Below, in pieces: positions 51,030-60,114 of a stretch of DNA of 64,000 nucleotides. Source of the stretch: JBJMLO01 sp045805265 (GTDB taxonomy: Bacteria; Actinomycetota; UBA4738; JACQTL01); assembly GCA_045805265.1 (NCBI GenBank), contig JBJMLO010000024.1, positions 1 to 64,000 of the forward strand, written 5' to 3'. Made by a program: the position numbers and the translations under genes. Each line of letters starts with the position of its first letter. The first letter of the stretch is position 1. The notes under the pieces are model-generated. The model ran no database searches. It was not told the origin of the DNA and was given only the letters and a program-made list of their open reading frames with translations.

Positions 51030-52229
51030 ATGACCTCGCCCGAGCCACCGCAGCCGGATCCCTCGATCGAGACCTCCACCCTCGCTTCCGATGATGACGC
51101 TGGAGTCGACGTGGAGCGCCTGGCGAGAGAGGCCGCCGAGGAGGCCGGACTGGCGCCGGAACCTCGATCTGAAGGCGAGACTGCCCGCGAGGGATCGGTA
51201 CCGTCTCCTGCTCGGGTCGAGACGGCCGAGTCGCCGGACGACCCACCGTCGAGTGCTGCTGGAGCCGTGGGCCAAGCGGCCGGGCCGCCCCAGGCCGCCG
51301 CCGGCCCGACCCGGATCGCGCGGGTGGTCGCCGTGGTCAACCAGAAGGGCGGGGTCGGCAAGAGCACGACGGCGGTCAGTCTCGGCGCGGCGCTGGCCGA
51401 GGCCGGCTTCGCGGTCCTGGTCATGGACCTCGATCCCCAGGGCAACGCGTCGACCGGGCTCGGGATCCGCCACGTGGCCCGCGACGTCACGACCTACGAG
51501 GTCCTCCTGGCCCAGGCGCCCATCGACCACGCGATCGTCCCCACCGCGGTCCCCGGCCTCTCCGCGGTCCCGTCGACGATCGACCTGGCCGGCGCGGAGA
51601 TCGAGCTGGTCAGCCAGTTCTCCCGCGAGAGCCGTCTGGCCCGGGCCCTCGATCCGGTGCGCACCGAGCGGTTCGACTTCGTGCTCCTGGACTGTCCCCC
51701 CTCCCTCGGCCTGCTGAGCATCAACGCGCTGACCGCGGCCGACGAGCTGGTGGTGCCGATCCAGTGCGAGTACTACGCGCTCGAGGGACTCGGTCAGCTC
51801 CTGCGGAACGTCCGGCTCATCCAGCAGAACGTCAACCCGGACTTGAGGCTGTCGGGGATCGTCATGACGATGTTCGATGGGCGGACGAAGCTCTCCGAGC
51901 AGGTGGTCGCCGAGGTTCGGAAATACTTCGGCCCCCGAGTGTTCGACACGGTCATTCCGCGGACCGTTCGGTTGTCCGAAGCCCCGGGCTACGGCCAGCC
52001 GATCACGCTCTACGACCCGGGATCCAAGGGGGCCAAGGCCTACCGGGCGCTCGCGCTCGAGCTCGCGGCGCGCGGTCCGGAGGATGAGGCGGTGCCGCAG
52101 ATCGGCGACCTTCCGGCGGTGATCACGCCGGCCCAACGCCTCGCGTCGCCACCGCCGGCTCGCGCGGAGAACGAGGACGGCACCCCGCGCCGGCGGTTCC
52201 GGCTGTTTCGACGAGGAGGCCAGGAGTGA
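51030..52229 (+). CDS. parA: Chromosome partitioning ATPase ParA (Soj)
   Basis: ATG 51030, with GGGGG seven bases upstream, gives 399 residues; GTG 50877, which touches the rsmG stop, would add 51 residues of Pro/Ser-rich sequence. The deviant Walker A VVNQKGGVGKSTTAVSLG lies near residue 100, with VMDLDPQGNASTGLG, FVLLDCPPSLG and IPRTVRLSEAPGYGQPITLYDPGSKGAKAYRALALEL following. The acidic, Pro-rich N-terminal extension is common in actinobacteria. It overlaps parB by four bases. Confidence 0.95.
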   Translation: MTSPEPPQPDPSIETSTLASDDDAGVDVERLAREAAEEAGLAPEPRSEGETAREGSVPSPARVETAESPDDPPSSAAGAVGQAAGPPQAAAGPTRIARVVAVVNQKGGVGKSTTAVSLGAALAEAGFAVLVMDLDPQGNASTGLGIRHVARDVTTYEVLLAQAPIDHAIVPTAVPGLSAVPSTIDLAGAEIELVSQFSRESRLARALDPVRTERFDFVLLDCPPSLGLLSINALTAADELVVPIQCEYYALEGLGQLLRNVRLIQQNVNPDLRLSGIVMTMFDGRTKLSEQVVAEVRKYFGPRVFDTVIPRTVRLSEAPGYGQPITLYDPGSKGAKAYRALALELAARGPEDEAVPQIGDLPAVITPAQRLASPPPARAENEDGTPRRRFRLFRRGGQE

Positions 52230-53116
52230 GACGAGGTGGACTGGGAAGGGGCTTGTCCGCGCTGATCCCGGGCGCGGCGGAGGAGGCCGGGCTGCTCGAG
52301 ATTCCCGTGGGGGCGATCGAGCGGAACCCGCGGCAGCCGCGAACCTCGTTCGACGAGGAATCGCTCGAGGCGATGGCGCGCTCGATCCAGGAGGTCGGCG
52401 TGCTGCAGCCCGTGATCGTGCGGCGACTCGAGGTCGGCTACGAGCTGGTGGCGGGGGAGCGGCGACTCCGCGCCGCCCGGCTCGCCGGCCTGGCCACGAT
52501 CCCCGCGGTCATCCGGGACGCCGACGACACGGATTCGCTGCGCGACGCGCTCATCGAGAACATCCACCGCGAGGACCTCGGGCCGCTCGAGTTGGCCGAG
52601 GCATTTCAGGAGCTCCTGGACGACCTGGGAGTCACCCAGGAATCGCTGGCTGAGCGGCTCGGAATGTCGCGGCCCCACATCGCGAACACGATCCGCCTGC
52701 TGCAGCTTCCCTCGGACGTGCAGCGGCTGCTGGCGGAGCGGCGGTTGAGCGCGGGCCACGGCAGGGCGCTCCTGGGGCTCGACGATCAGGAGGCACAGGT
52801 GGCGCTGGGGCTCCGGGCGGCCGCCGAGGAGCTCTCGGTTCGCGAGGTGGAGGAACTGGTACGCACGTACAGCCAGGTCCCGGAGCGCGTGCCGCCGGCG
52901 AAGCCCGCCGCGAAATCGGCCCCGGCCGCCGGACAGTTCGGGGAGGCCGAGGAGATCCTGTCCGAGCAGCTCCAGACCCGCGTCCTGATCAAGATGGGGA
53001 AACGCCGGGGGAAGATCGTCGTGGAGTTTTCGTCCGCGGACGACCTGGAACGAATCGTCGAGGAGATCGTGGGCGCATCGGGCAAGGTCCCGGTGAAGCC
53101 GGGCGCCCGGGGCTAA
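52226..53116 (+). CDS. parB: Chromosome partitioning protein ParB
   Basis: GTG 52226 overlaps the parA stop; the product is 296 residues. GLGRGLSALIP at the N-terminus, the CTPase/nuclease-like fold with IERNPRQPR and VAGERRLRAARLAG, ALIENIHREDL, and a helix-turn-helix GVTQESLAERLGMSRPHIANTIRLLQLP; the C-terminal dimerisation segment is present. Cognate sites lie at 50095, 50155 and 53639. Confidence 0.96.
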   Translation: MRRGGLGRGLSALIPGAAEEAGLLEIPVGAIERNPRQPRTSFDEESLEAMARSIQEVGVLQPVIVRRLEVGYELVAGERRLRAARLAGLATIPAVIRDADDTDSLRDALIENIHREDLGPLELAEAFQELLDDLGVTQESLAERLGMSRPHIANTIRLLQLPSDVQRLLAERRLSAGHGRALLGLDDQEAQVALGLRAAAEELSVREVEELVRTYSQVPERVPPAKPAAKSAPAAGQFGEAEEILSEQLQTRVLIKMGKRRGKIVVEFSSADDLERIVEEIVGASGKVPVKPGARG

Positions 53117-53646
53117 CTCTCCACCTGCACTCGAGGCCGTTGTCCCAGAGGGTCGAGGGCTGCGGTTGGTTGCCAAGTCTCGAGGATCCCGCAGTCGGGA
53201 CCTTTTTCGGTGCCCTCGAGGCCGCCCGGCGTCGACAGGATTCCTGAGAGCGGCCACTGCGACCCAAGCGGCAGGTATCTGCCGAGGCATCGACTGAGCA
53301 ACGGCTCGATTTGGGGGCTTCCGGTGATGAAGGTCTGGCTGGTGGGGGAGTAGGTCCCAGGACGCCGGCAGTGGTTGGGTGAGGCGTTCTCCTGGGAGGG
53401 AACGCCCGGGCTCCCCCGAATGGACGAGGAACGCAGGGTACGAATCCCCGACAGTGTCCAGGCTCGGTCTCCAGTCGGCCGGGTCGCCGGCCGGTAGCGA
53501 GTGAGAACGGGTGACCCGGGGCCGGCTGTGGGGACGCCGCGGCGAGCAATATCCGCGAGGACGGTGAGGAAACCATGGGAGGACAGATCGTCGGGGACGA
53601 CGCGGATGGGAACATCCGAGTTCGGGAGATGGAGGTGCTGTTTCAC
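53113..53646 (-). CDS. Possible small protein convergent with parB
   Basis: A 177-residue frame from GTG 53646, behind GGAGCG. The sequence has no recognised domain, and third positions are less GC-rich than in the neighbouring genes, so coding is uncertain. Its last base overlaps the parB stop region by four bases. A parS-like site covers its start codon. Confidence 0.35.
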   Translation of the reverse strand: MKQHLHLPNSDVPIRVVPDDLSSHGFLTVLADIARRGVPTAGPGSPVLTRYRPATRPTGDRAWTLSGIRTLRSSSIRGSPGVPSQENASPNHCRRPGTYSPTSQTFITGSPQIEPLLSRCLGRYLPLGSQWPLSGILSTPGGLEGTEKGPDCGILETWQPTAALDPLGQRPRVQVES

Positions 53647-53654
53647 GAGAAACG
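53639..53654 (+). promoter_or_regulatory. parS-like ParB-binding site 3
   Basis: TGTTTCACGAGAAACG matches the parS consensus at 14 of 16 positions, with T to A near the centre and the last base changed. It lies 523 bases beyond the parB stop. Confidence 0.65.
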
Positions 53655-53980
53655 CTCCTCTTGGATCTACTCCAGGCCAGCCTAGCCCTCCCCCCCACGC
53701 CGGCCTCCGACGACGGCGCGAAGGGCCCATGGGGGATCGCTGTACCGTCCGGAGCCGCCGAATCTCCAGGTGTTGTCGAGGGTCGGCGAGCAGGCCTCTC
53801 TCGCGACCATGCGAAGCGGCGAACGAAGGGCCCTCGGACAGGGCGGCGAAAGCCCGAATGCGCGCGACGTGAAGGGACGGATAGCGGAATCGAGCATTCC
53901 CGGTCCGCTCCTTTTCACTAGTATGTTTCAGACTAGTAAGAAGGACGGCGGCCGCCGAGCTGTCGCCGGGCGAGCCCCGA
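53655..53980. other. Intergenic region after the parS-like site
   Basis: About 326 bases without a convincing gene. Only a short A/T-rich segment near 53915-53942 stands out: two ACTAGT palindromes separated by ATGTTTCAG, followed by AAGAAGG. Nothing else is recognised. Confidence 0.5.
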
Positions 53981-55204
53981 TCAGCGCGCGGCGGCGGAGG
54001 GGAGATCGGCGCGCTCGGTGAGCAGCGTGCCGAGTCGGCGGACGCCCTCGCGGATGGCGTCCTCAGGTGGGTAGCAGTAGGACAGGCGCATGCGGTCCCT
54101 GCCGCGGCCGTCCGGGTAGAACGCCGTGCCGGGGACGTACGCGACCCGGCGATCGACCGCCTCGCTCAGCAGGCTCGGGGTGTCGATCCCCGGCGTGGTC
54201 ACCCACACATAGAACCCGCCGTGGGGCGATGTCCACCGGGCTCCGGCCGGGAACTCCTCCTCCAGCGAGTTCAGCATGGCGTCTCGCCGACTCCGGTACA
54301 CGTCCACCAACGTCGCCAGGTTGGCCCGCCACCGGTCTCCGGACAGGTACCGCTCCGCCACGAATTGCGTCAGCGCGCTGGAGCACAGGTCGGCCGCCTC
54401 CTTCGCCAGCACGAGGCGATCCAGGGTCCCGGGCTCGGCGAGGGCCCATCCCACGCGGATTCCCGGCGCGAAGACCTTCGACAGCGTCCCCAGGTAGATG
54501 ACGTTTCCGGGGTCCATCGAACGGAGGGTCGGGAGGGGTTCGCCCTCGAAGCGCAACATCCCGTAGGGGTTGTCCTCGACGATGGGGACCCGGGCGGCGC
54601 GGCAGACCTCGACCAGTCGCTCCCGGCGCGGGAGCGACATCGTCACGCCCGCCGGGTTCGAGAAGTTGGGGATCGTGTACACGAACTTCGGCCGGACGCC
54701 GGCGCGCAGCGCCTCCTCCAGCTCCGACACGACCATGCCCTCGTCGTCGAGCGGGATCTGCACGAATCGGGGCTCGTACGCAGAGAACGCGCTGATCGCT
54801 CCGACGTACGACGGCTCCTCGACCACGACCTCGTCCCCGGCGTCCAGGAAGATCTTCCCGATCAGGTCGAGCGCCTGCTGCGCCCCGTTCGTGACCACGA
54901 CCCGGTCGGCCGAGGCCTCGACGCCCTCTTCGGACATCAGCTCGACGAGCCGGTCGCGGACGCCCGGCAGGCCGATACCGCCGCAGTATTGCAACGCCGA
55001 GCTCCCGTGGTCCCGGAGCACGCCGAGCACGACGTCCTCCACGTCCTCGCCGGGCAGCGCGCTGACGAACGGCATGCCGCCGGCGAGCGACACCACCTCG
55101 GGACGAGACGCCACCGCAAAGAGCGCGCGCACCTCGGACGCCGACATTCCGGACATCCGGTCGGCGTAGAGGTCGACGTAGGGGTCGATCAGGGGGTCGG
55201 CCAT
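53981..55204 (-). CDS. PLP-dependent aminotransferase (2-aminoadipate/aromatic type)
   Basis: The product is 407 residues from ATG 55204. Fold-type I features: substrate-side VSLAGGMPFVSALP, SALQYCGGIGLPGVRDRL, TNGAQQALDLIGKIFLDAGD, YTIPNFSNPAGVTMS, VEDNPYGMLRF, and the PLP lysine in YLGTLSKVFAPGIRVGW. It is related to LysN and to MocR catalytic domains but has no helix-turn-helix. It lies between parB and trpS; the true amino donor is unknown. Confidence 0.9.
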   Translation of the reverse strand: MADPLIDPYVDLYADRMSGMSASEVRALFAVASRPEVVSLAGGMPFVSALPGEDVEDVVLGVLRDHGSSALQYCGGIGLPGVRDRLVELMSEEGVEASADRVVVTNGAQQALDLIGKIFLDAGDEVVVEEPSYVGAISAFSAYEPRFVQIPLDDEGMVVSELEEALRAGVRPKFVYTIPNFSNPAGVTMSLPRRERLVEVCRAARVPIVEDNPYGMLRFEGEPLPTLRSMDPGNVIYLGTLSKVFAPGIRVGWALAEPGTLDRLVLAKEAADLCSSALTQFVAERYLSGDRWRANLATLVDVYRSRRDAMLNSLEEEFPAGARWTSPHGGFYVWVTTPGIDTPSLLSEAVDRRVAYVPGTAFYPDGRGRDRMRLSYCYPPEDAIREGVRRLGTLLTERADLPSAAAR

Positions 55205-55301
55205 GGGTGACAGGCCCCCGATGCTAGCAACCGGCCGAGGGAAAGCCAGGAGCGAACCCACCGGCGATCGGCCGCCCGACCTCGCCAGGCACGCTGGTAT
55301 C

Positions 55302-56336
55302 GTGCCGAACTTCATGGGCGGCGAACGGAATCCCGGCCTTCCCCGCGTCCTCTCGGGGATACAGCCGAGCGGGGACTTCCACCTGGGCAACTACATCGGC
55401 GCTGTCCGGCACTGGGTCGCCGACCAGGACCGGAACGACTGCTTCTACCTGATCGTCGACCTGCACGCGATCACGCTCCCGCAGGTTCCACGGGAGCTGC
55501 GAGCCCGGACCCTCGAGCTCGCCACCATCCTCCTGGCGGCGGGGATCGATCCCGACCGCTCGACATTGTTCGTCCAGTCCCACGTCCACGAGCACCCCGA
55601 GATGGCCTGGGTCCTGCAGTGCGTCGCCACCGTGGGCGAGCTCCGGCGGATGACGCAGTTCAAGGAGAAGACCGCGAAGGGTCAGGAGACCTCGAGCTCG
55701 GCCGGGTTGTTCACCTACCCGGCGCTGCAGGCGGCCGACATCCTGCTGTATCGGACCGACAAGGTGCCGGTGGGCGAGGACCAGCGGCAACACGTCGAGC
55801 TGACCCGGGACATCGCGCAGCGGTTCAACCGCCGGTTCGGGGACACGTTCGTCCTCCCGGAGGCCACCGTCCCTCCGGTCGGTGCCAAGATCATGGACCT
55901 GCAGAACCCGCAGGCGAAGATGTCGAAGTCGTCGGAGTCGCCTCAGGGCACGCTCGCCATCCTCGACCCGCCGGATGAGCTCGTCAGGAAGGTCCGCACC
56001 GCGGTCACCGACTCCGGCCGCGAGGTGATCGCGCGCGAGGACAAGCCGGCGATCACGAACCTGTTGGCGATCCATTCGATCATCTCCGGCCAGCCGGTGG
56101 ATGCCCTCGAGCAGCGGTACGCGGGGAGCGGGTACGCGCAGTTCAAGTCCGACCTGGCCGACGAGCTGGTGGCGTTCCTCGAGCCGTTTCAGCGGCGGTA
56201 CCGCGACCTCCGGGACGACCCCGGCGAGATCGCGAGGATGCTGGGCATCGGCGCCGAGAAGGCCAGGGTGGTCGCGTCCGAGATGCTGGCGCTGGCCTAC
56301 GACCGGGTGGGGTTCCTGCCCATGGGGACGGCCTGA
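55302..56336 (+). CDS. trpS: Tryptophanyl-tRNA synthetase
   Basis: The product is 344 residues from GTG 55302; ATG 55314 is nearly as good. Class I signatures: the HIGH-type motif PSGDFHLGNYIGAV and KMSKS in NPQAKMSKSSESPQG, with the conserved FTYPALQAADILLYRTDKVPVGEDQRQHVELTRDIA between. It faces away from the aminotransferase and shares their intergenic region. Confidence 0.96.
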   Translation: MPNFMGGERNPGLPRVLSGIQPSGDFHLGNYIGAVRHWVADQDRNDCFYLIVDLHAITLPQVPRELRARTLELATILLAAGIDPDRSTLFVQSHVHEHPEMAWVLQCVATVGELRRMTQFKEKTAKGQETSSSAGLFTYPALQAADILLYRTDKVPVGEDQRQHVELTRDIAQRFNRRFGDTFVLPEATVPPVGAKIMDLQNPQAKMSKSSESPQGTLAILDPPDELVRKVRTAVTDSGREVIAREDKPAITNLLAIHSIISGQPVDALEQRYAGSGYAQFKSDLADELVAFLEPFQRRYRDLRDDPGEIARMLGIGAEKARVVASEMLALAYDRVGFLPMGTA

Positions 56337-56341
56337 GCGGA

Positions 56342-56449
56342 GTGGACGACCATCGGAAGGCCGAGGCCATCCGCGGCGCAAGGGCCGCCGCGCTGGGCGC
56401 GGTGCTCGGGTTGGTGCTCCTCGCGCTGTCCCGCCGCCGGGCCCGCTGA
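56342..56449 (+). CDS. Possible 35-residue single-helix membrane protein
   Basis: GTG 56342 starts six bases after the trpS stop. Charged N-terminus, one helix (about 15-30, AAALGAVLGLVLLALS) and a basic end (RRRAR). No ribosome site beyond GCGGA. It is too short to identify, and its end is 25 bases before the convergent amidase gene end. Confidence 0.35.
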   Translation: MDDHRKAEAIRGARAAALGAVLGLVLLALSRRRAR

Positions 56450-56473
56450 CGGCGCGGGCGGTCCCCGCGCGGT

Positions 56474-57598
56474 TCAGGCGGGCAGCCGGGCCTGGCCCTC
56501 CGGAGGCGTGGTGCCGTGCACGCTCGCCGGCCGGGCGCCGAAGAACCGCTCGATGCCCCGGACGATCGCGATGGCCACGTCCCGGCGGAACGGCTCCTCC
56601 GCCAGCAGCCGCTCCTCACGGGGGTTCGACACGAAGCACGGCTCCACCTGGACGGCCGGCATGCGGGTCTCGCGCAGGATCGTGATCGACATCGAGTGCG
56701 TCCGCCCGTCGGTCAATCCGATCCGGGACGTGAGCTCCTCCTGGATGGCTTCGGCAAGCCGCTGCCCGGCCGGGGACGACGTCGACTCGTCCCCGTAGAA
56801 CAGGCACATGCTGCCTTCCGCCCGGGGGTCGCGGTGGGCGTTGAGGTGCATCGCCAGGTAGATCTCCGCGCCCCATTCGTTGGCCCGTCCGGCCCGTTCC
56901 GAGGGCGAGGGTTCCTCGTCCCGCGAACGCAGCAGCCGGGGCTCCGCGCCGTGCCGCTCGAGCTCCCCGGCCAGCGCGACCGCCAGTTCCCACGCCGCGT
57001 TGGCCTCCGTCAACCCGGTGGGCCCGACCGACCCGTGGTCCCCGGGACCGTGTCCGGGGTCGATGGCCACCCGCGAGCCCTCGAGCGTCGCCTCCATCCG
57101 GCGCAGCGCCTCCGTCTCCCGGAGCATCGCGCCGGAGCGCGCGTCCACCGTGGCCGGCTGGATCCGCTCCAACTCGTGGAGCGTCTCGGGCCCCACGATG
57201 CCGTCCTGGCCCATCGCGATGTTCCGCTGGAACTCGCGCACGGCCTGGTCGCAGCGCTCGCCGAAGATCCCGTCCTCGCGGCCGGCGTCGAACCCGAGCG
57301 AGTTCAGCCGGCGCTGCAGCGCGCGGACGTCGTCGCCCCGGAACATCGGGATCCGCAGGTACAGAACGCGGTCGCCGAGCGCGTACCCGGCCTCGACCAG
57401 CTCGTTCCACGTCTCCGGCCCCACCTTGCCGTCCACGAGGAGCCCCCGGCGCTGCTGGAACGCGAGGACGGCCGACTCCGTCGACGGCCCGAACACGCCC
57501 TCGAGCTCGGCCGAGTCGACGTGGGCGCCCATCGACGTCAGGCGCTGCTGCACGTCGCGGACGTCGTCGCCGCGGTCGCCATGGAGGATCGTTCGCAT
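56474..57598 (-). CDS. Peptidoglycan amidase-like protein (CwlM type) with two PG-binding domains
   Basis: The product is 374 residues from ATG 57598. Two peptidoglycan-binding domains (about 5-70 and 85-150: VRDVQQRLTSMGAHV, VRALQRRLNSLGFDAG) precede an Amidase_3 domain (about 185-360). Its zinc and catalytic positions look intact: GHG in AIDPGHGPGDHG, Glu in GLTEANAAW, His in LAMHLNAH, Glu in VEPCFVSN. It has no signal peptide. CwlM is encoded beside trxA-trxB in mycobacteria and acts there as a cytoplasmic regulator of MurA, so a regulatory role is possible. Confidence 0.88.
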   Translation of the reverse strand: MRTILHGDRGDDVRDVQQRLTSMGAHVDSAELEGVFGPSTESAVLAFQQRRGLLVDGKVGPETWNELVEAGYALGDRVLYLRIPMFRGDDVRALQRRLNSLGFDAGREDGIFGERCDQAVREFQRNIAMGQDGIVGPETLHELERIQPATVDARSGAMLRETEALRRMEATLEGSRVAIDPGHGPGDHGSVGPTGLTEANAAWELAVALAGELERHGAEPRLLRSRDEEPSPSERAGRANEWGAEIYLAMHLNAHRDPRAEGSMCLFYGDESTSSPAGQRLAEAIQEELTSRIGLTDGRTHSMSITILRETRMPAVQVEPCFVSNPREERLLAEEPFRRDVAIAIVRGIERFFGARPASVHGTTPPEGQARLPA

Positions 57599-57672
57599 CG
57601 CCGACAGTATCGGGACCCGCGACCCCGTCCCGCAATGCCCGGGCGAGGCCGCTCCTGTCCGGACACGAGGAC

Positions 57673-57697
57673 GGCCCCGGCCGGGTCGCCCGGGGCC
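57673..57697 (-). terminator. Hairpin between trxA and the amidase gene
   Basis: Eight perfect G/C pairs (57673-57680 GGCCCCGG against 57690-57697 CCGGGGCC), nine-base loop, 24 bases beyond the trxA stop. There is no T-run. Confidence 0.5.
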
Positions 57698-57720
57698 ATG
57701 CGGAGGTCGCCCTGGCCGGA

Positions 57721-58050
57721 TCAGGCCGCGAAGTGCGGCTCGATCTCGCGCAGGATCGCGTCCTTGCCGCGGGCGCCGACCACGCGCGCCTTCTCCTGAC
57801 CGTCCTTGAACACGATCAGGGTCGGGATCGACAGCACGCCGTACCGGCGCGGGGTGTCGGGGTTGTCGTCGATGTTGAGCTTGCCGACCTGGAGCTGATC
57901 CGTGTGGTCCCGGGAGATCTCCTCCACCACGGGGGAGACCATGTGGCAGGGCACGCACCAGTCCGCCCAGAAGTCGATCAGCACGGGTTTGTCCGACTGG
58001 AGGACCTTCTCCTCGAAGTCCGCGTCCTTGATGTCTCCGATGTTCGCCAT
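57721..58050 (-). CDS. trxA: Thioredoxin
   Basis: The product is 109 residues from ATG 58050, behind GGAGGG. The active site is WADWCVPCH, with cis-Pro in LSIPTLIVFKDG. The active-site His after the second Cys replaces the common Lys. It is encoded after trxB (213-base gap), which would reduce it. It may feed ccdA and thus the outer redox chain. Confidence 0.96.
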   Translation of the reverse strand: MANIGDIKDADFEEKVLQSDKPVLIDFWADWCVPCHMVSPVVEEISRDHTDQLQVGKLNIDDNPDTPRRYGVLSIPTLIVFKDGQEKARVVGARGKDAILREIEPHFAA

Positions 58051-58263
58051 GGCCTCGTTTCCCTCCTCACAGCCGGAGCCGGGCCATGCCCGGCCCCGCT
58101 CCTCCTGCAAACGATCGCAAGGGCACGATTGTTCCCGCTCAGAGCAGGTGTACCCGTCTCGCTCGCACACGTACCGCTCGCGAGCTCGGGGGAAGGATGT
58201 GATCGTACTGCTCGCCGGTCGGCCGCGCCCCCGGAACGCGATCCGATTTCCGGCCGGGAAATC

Positions 58264-59202
58264 TCAGTGCCCGAGGCCCTCGAGGAACCGCTCGGCGTCC
58301 ATCGCGGCCTTGCACCCCATCCCCGCGGCCGTGATGGCCTGCCGGTAGGTGAAGTCGACGACGTCGCCCGCCGCGAACACACCCTCCACGCTCGTGCGGG
58401 TGGTCGGCTCGTCGACGGCGATGTAGCCGTTCGCCAGCTCCATCTGGCCCTCGAACAGCGACGTGTTGGGGGTGTGGCCGATGGCGACGAACACCCCGCC
58501 CGTCTCGCGCTCGGTCGACTCACCGGTCTTGAGGTTCTTCAGCCGGACCCCCGACACCGAGCCGTTGCCCAGGATCTCCTCGACTGCGCTGTCCCACACG
58601 AAGTCGATCTTGTCGTTCGCGAACGCGCGCTCCTGCATGATCTTCGACGCCCGGAGCTCGCCGCGGCGATGGACGATCGTCACCCCCGTGGCGAACCGGG
58701 TGAGGAACGTGGCCTCCTCGACCGCGGAGTCGCCGCCCCCGACCACCACCAGCTCCTGGCCCCGGAAGAAGAACCCGTCGCACGTGGCGCAGGAGGACAC
58801 TCCGCGCCCCCGCAGGCGATCCTCACCGGGGACGCCCAGCCACCTCGCACTGGCGCCCGTGGCGACGATGAGCGAGCGGGCGCGCCATTCCTCGTCGCCG
58901 GCCCACACGCCGAACGGGCGCTCGGAGAGATCGACGCGCGTGACGGCCTGGTGCAACAGCTCCGCCTCGAACCGCCCGGCCTGCTTCTCCATCCGCTCCA
59001 TGAGCTCGGGACCGAGGACGGCGTCCGGGAACCCGGGGAAGTTCTCGACCTCGGTGGTCAGCATGAGCTGCCCTCCCGCGTCGATCCCCTTCAGCACGAC
59101 CGGCTTCAGGTTGGCGCGGGCCGCGTACAGGGCAGCGGTCAGGCCGGCGGGGCCGGATCCGAGGATGACGACGTTGCGTTCTTCCACCACGTGGCGCTCC
59201 AT
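58264..59202 (-). CDS. trxB: Thioredoxin reductase
   Basis: The product is 312 residues from ATG 59202. FAD motif VVILGSGPAGLTAALYAARA, redox site SSCATCDGFFF, NADPH motif VVVGGGDSAVEEATFLT and the C-terminal GVFAAGDVVDFTYRQAITAAGMG. Standard low-molecular-weight form. In bacteria with selenite metabolism this enzyme can also reduce selenium compounds. Confidence 0.97.
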   Translation of the reverse strand: MERHVVEERNVVILGSGPAGLTAALYAARANLKPVVLKGIDAGGQLMLTTEVENFPGFPDAVLGPELMERMEKQAGRFEAELLHQAVTRVDLSERPFGVWAGDEEWRARSLIVATGASARWLGVPGEDRLRGRGVSSCATCDGFFFRGQELVVVGGGDSAVEEATFLTRFATGVTIVHRRGELRASKIMQERAFANDKIDFVWDSAVEEILGNGSVSGVRLKNLKTGESTERETGGVFVAIGHTPNTSLFEGQMELANGYIAVDEPTTRTSVEGVFAAGDVVDFTYRQAITAAGMGCKAAMDAERFLEGLGH

Positions 59203-59268
59203 TCTCCCACAGGGAACAACGTCCTCCTATTCCGCCACGGGACGGCTGCGTGGAGCGCGGGTGGTCCG

Positions 59269-60114
59269 CTACGGGGAGATTCGGTGGGAGGCGTAATGGA
59301 GGAACTGGCACTCCCGCGACGCCACCCAGACGACCAGGAGATCGGCGGGCTGGTTCGCGCCGGGGCCGGAGAGATAGATGCCGATCAGCGCCGGCTTCTC
59401 GTGGAAGCGGGCCACGATCACCCGGGCCGGGCGGACCGTGCGGTCCAGGCCGGCCGCGGAATCGACACACGCCACCACGGCGTCCTCGTTGCTGAGTTGG
59501 ACGGGACCGGACTGAGGGGCCGCTGATCGAGCAGGGGACGCGACGCCGGCGCCGTCCTCCTGGGCGGACGGCGCGGGAGCGGGCACCGGCTCGAACGCCC
59601 CCCGGCCGAAGTCGCGGGACGTCGAGTAGCGAGCGGCGAGGCCCTCGATCCCCTGCGCGTCGTAGTTCCGGTTCACGCGCCGGATCAGGGGCGCCGACGC
59701 GCCATTCGCCTGGGCGTTCGGGGGGGCAGCGGAGCCGGCGGGCCGCGCGGCATTGCTCGCCCCGCCCCCGTTCTGCGGCCCGTGGAGCACGGCGAAGCCC
59801 ACTCCGACGAGCAGCAGCGCCGCCGCGGCCACGCCGGCGGCCGGGGCGAACCGGCGGAGCTTGCGCTCGGGCCGGCTCGACCTGGCCTCCTCGACGGCCG
59901 CCCGGCCCACGCCCCACCGCGTCTCGACCTCGGGCAGCGCGCCGAGGGCCCGGCGGGCGGATTCGGCCATCCGGACCTCGCCGCGGCACCGCTCGCAGGC
60001 GTCGAGGTGGGACTGGACCTCGGCCCGCTCGGCCGGGGTCAGGGTGCCGTCGACCAATCCCGCCAGCAGCTCGTCGGGATGGGTGGACGCGGAGGAACGG
60101 TCGTGGTCGCTCAT
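59269..60114 (-). CDS. Anti-sigma factor with zf-HC2 domain
   Basis: ATG 60114 overlaps the sigma gene stop by four bases; the product is 281 residues. The zinc-binding anti-sigma domain reads LLAGLVDGTLTPAERAEVQSHLDACERC (His and CxxC pattern). One membrane helix (about 95-115) and a Pro/Ala-rich linker precede an outer domain of about 120 residues with two cysteines (CVDSAAG and ECQFLHY) that could form a redox-sensitive disulfide. It would hold the ECF sigma factor inactive. Confidence 0.87.
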   Translation of the reverse strand: MSDHDRSSASTHPDELLAGLVDGTLTPAERAEVQSHLDACERCRGEVRMAESARRALGALPEVETRWGVGRAAVEEARSSRPERKLRRFAPAAGVAAAALLLVGVGFAVLHGPQNGGGASNAARPAGSAAPPNAQANGASAPLIRRVNRNYDAQGIEGLAARYSTSRDFGRGAFEPVPAPAPSAQEDGAGVASPARSAAPQSGPVQLSNEDAVVACVDSAAGLDRTVRPARVIVARFHEKPALIGIYLSGPGANQPADLLVVWVASRECQFLHYASHRISP

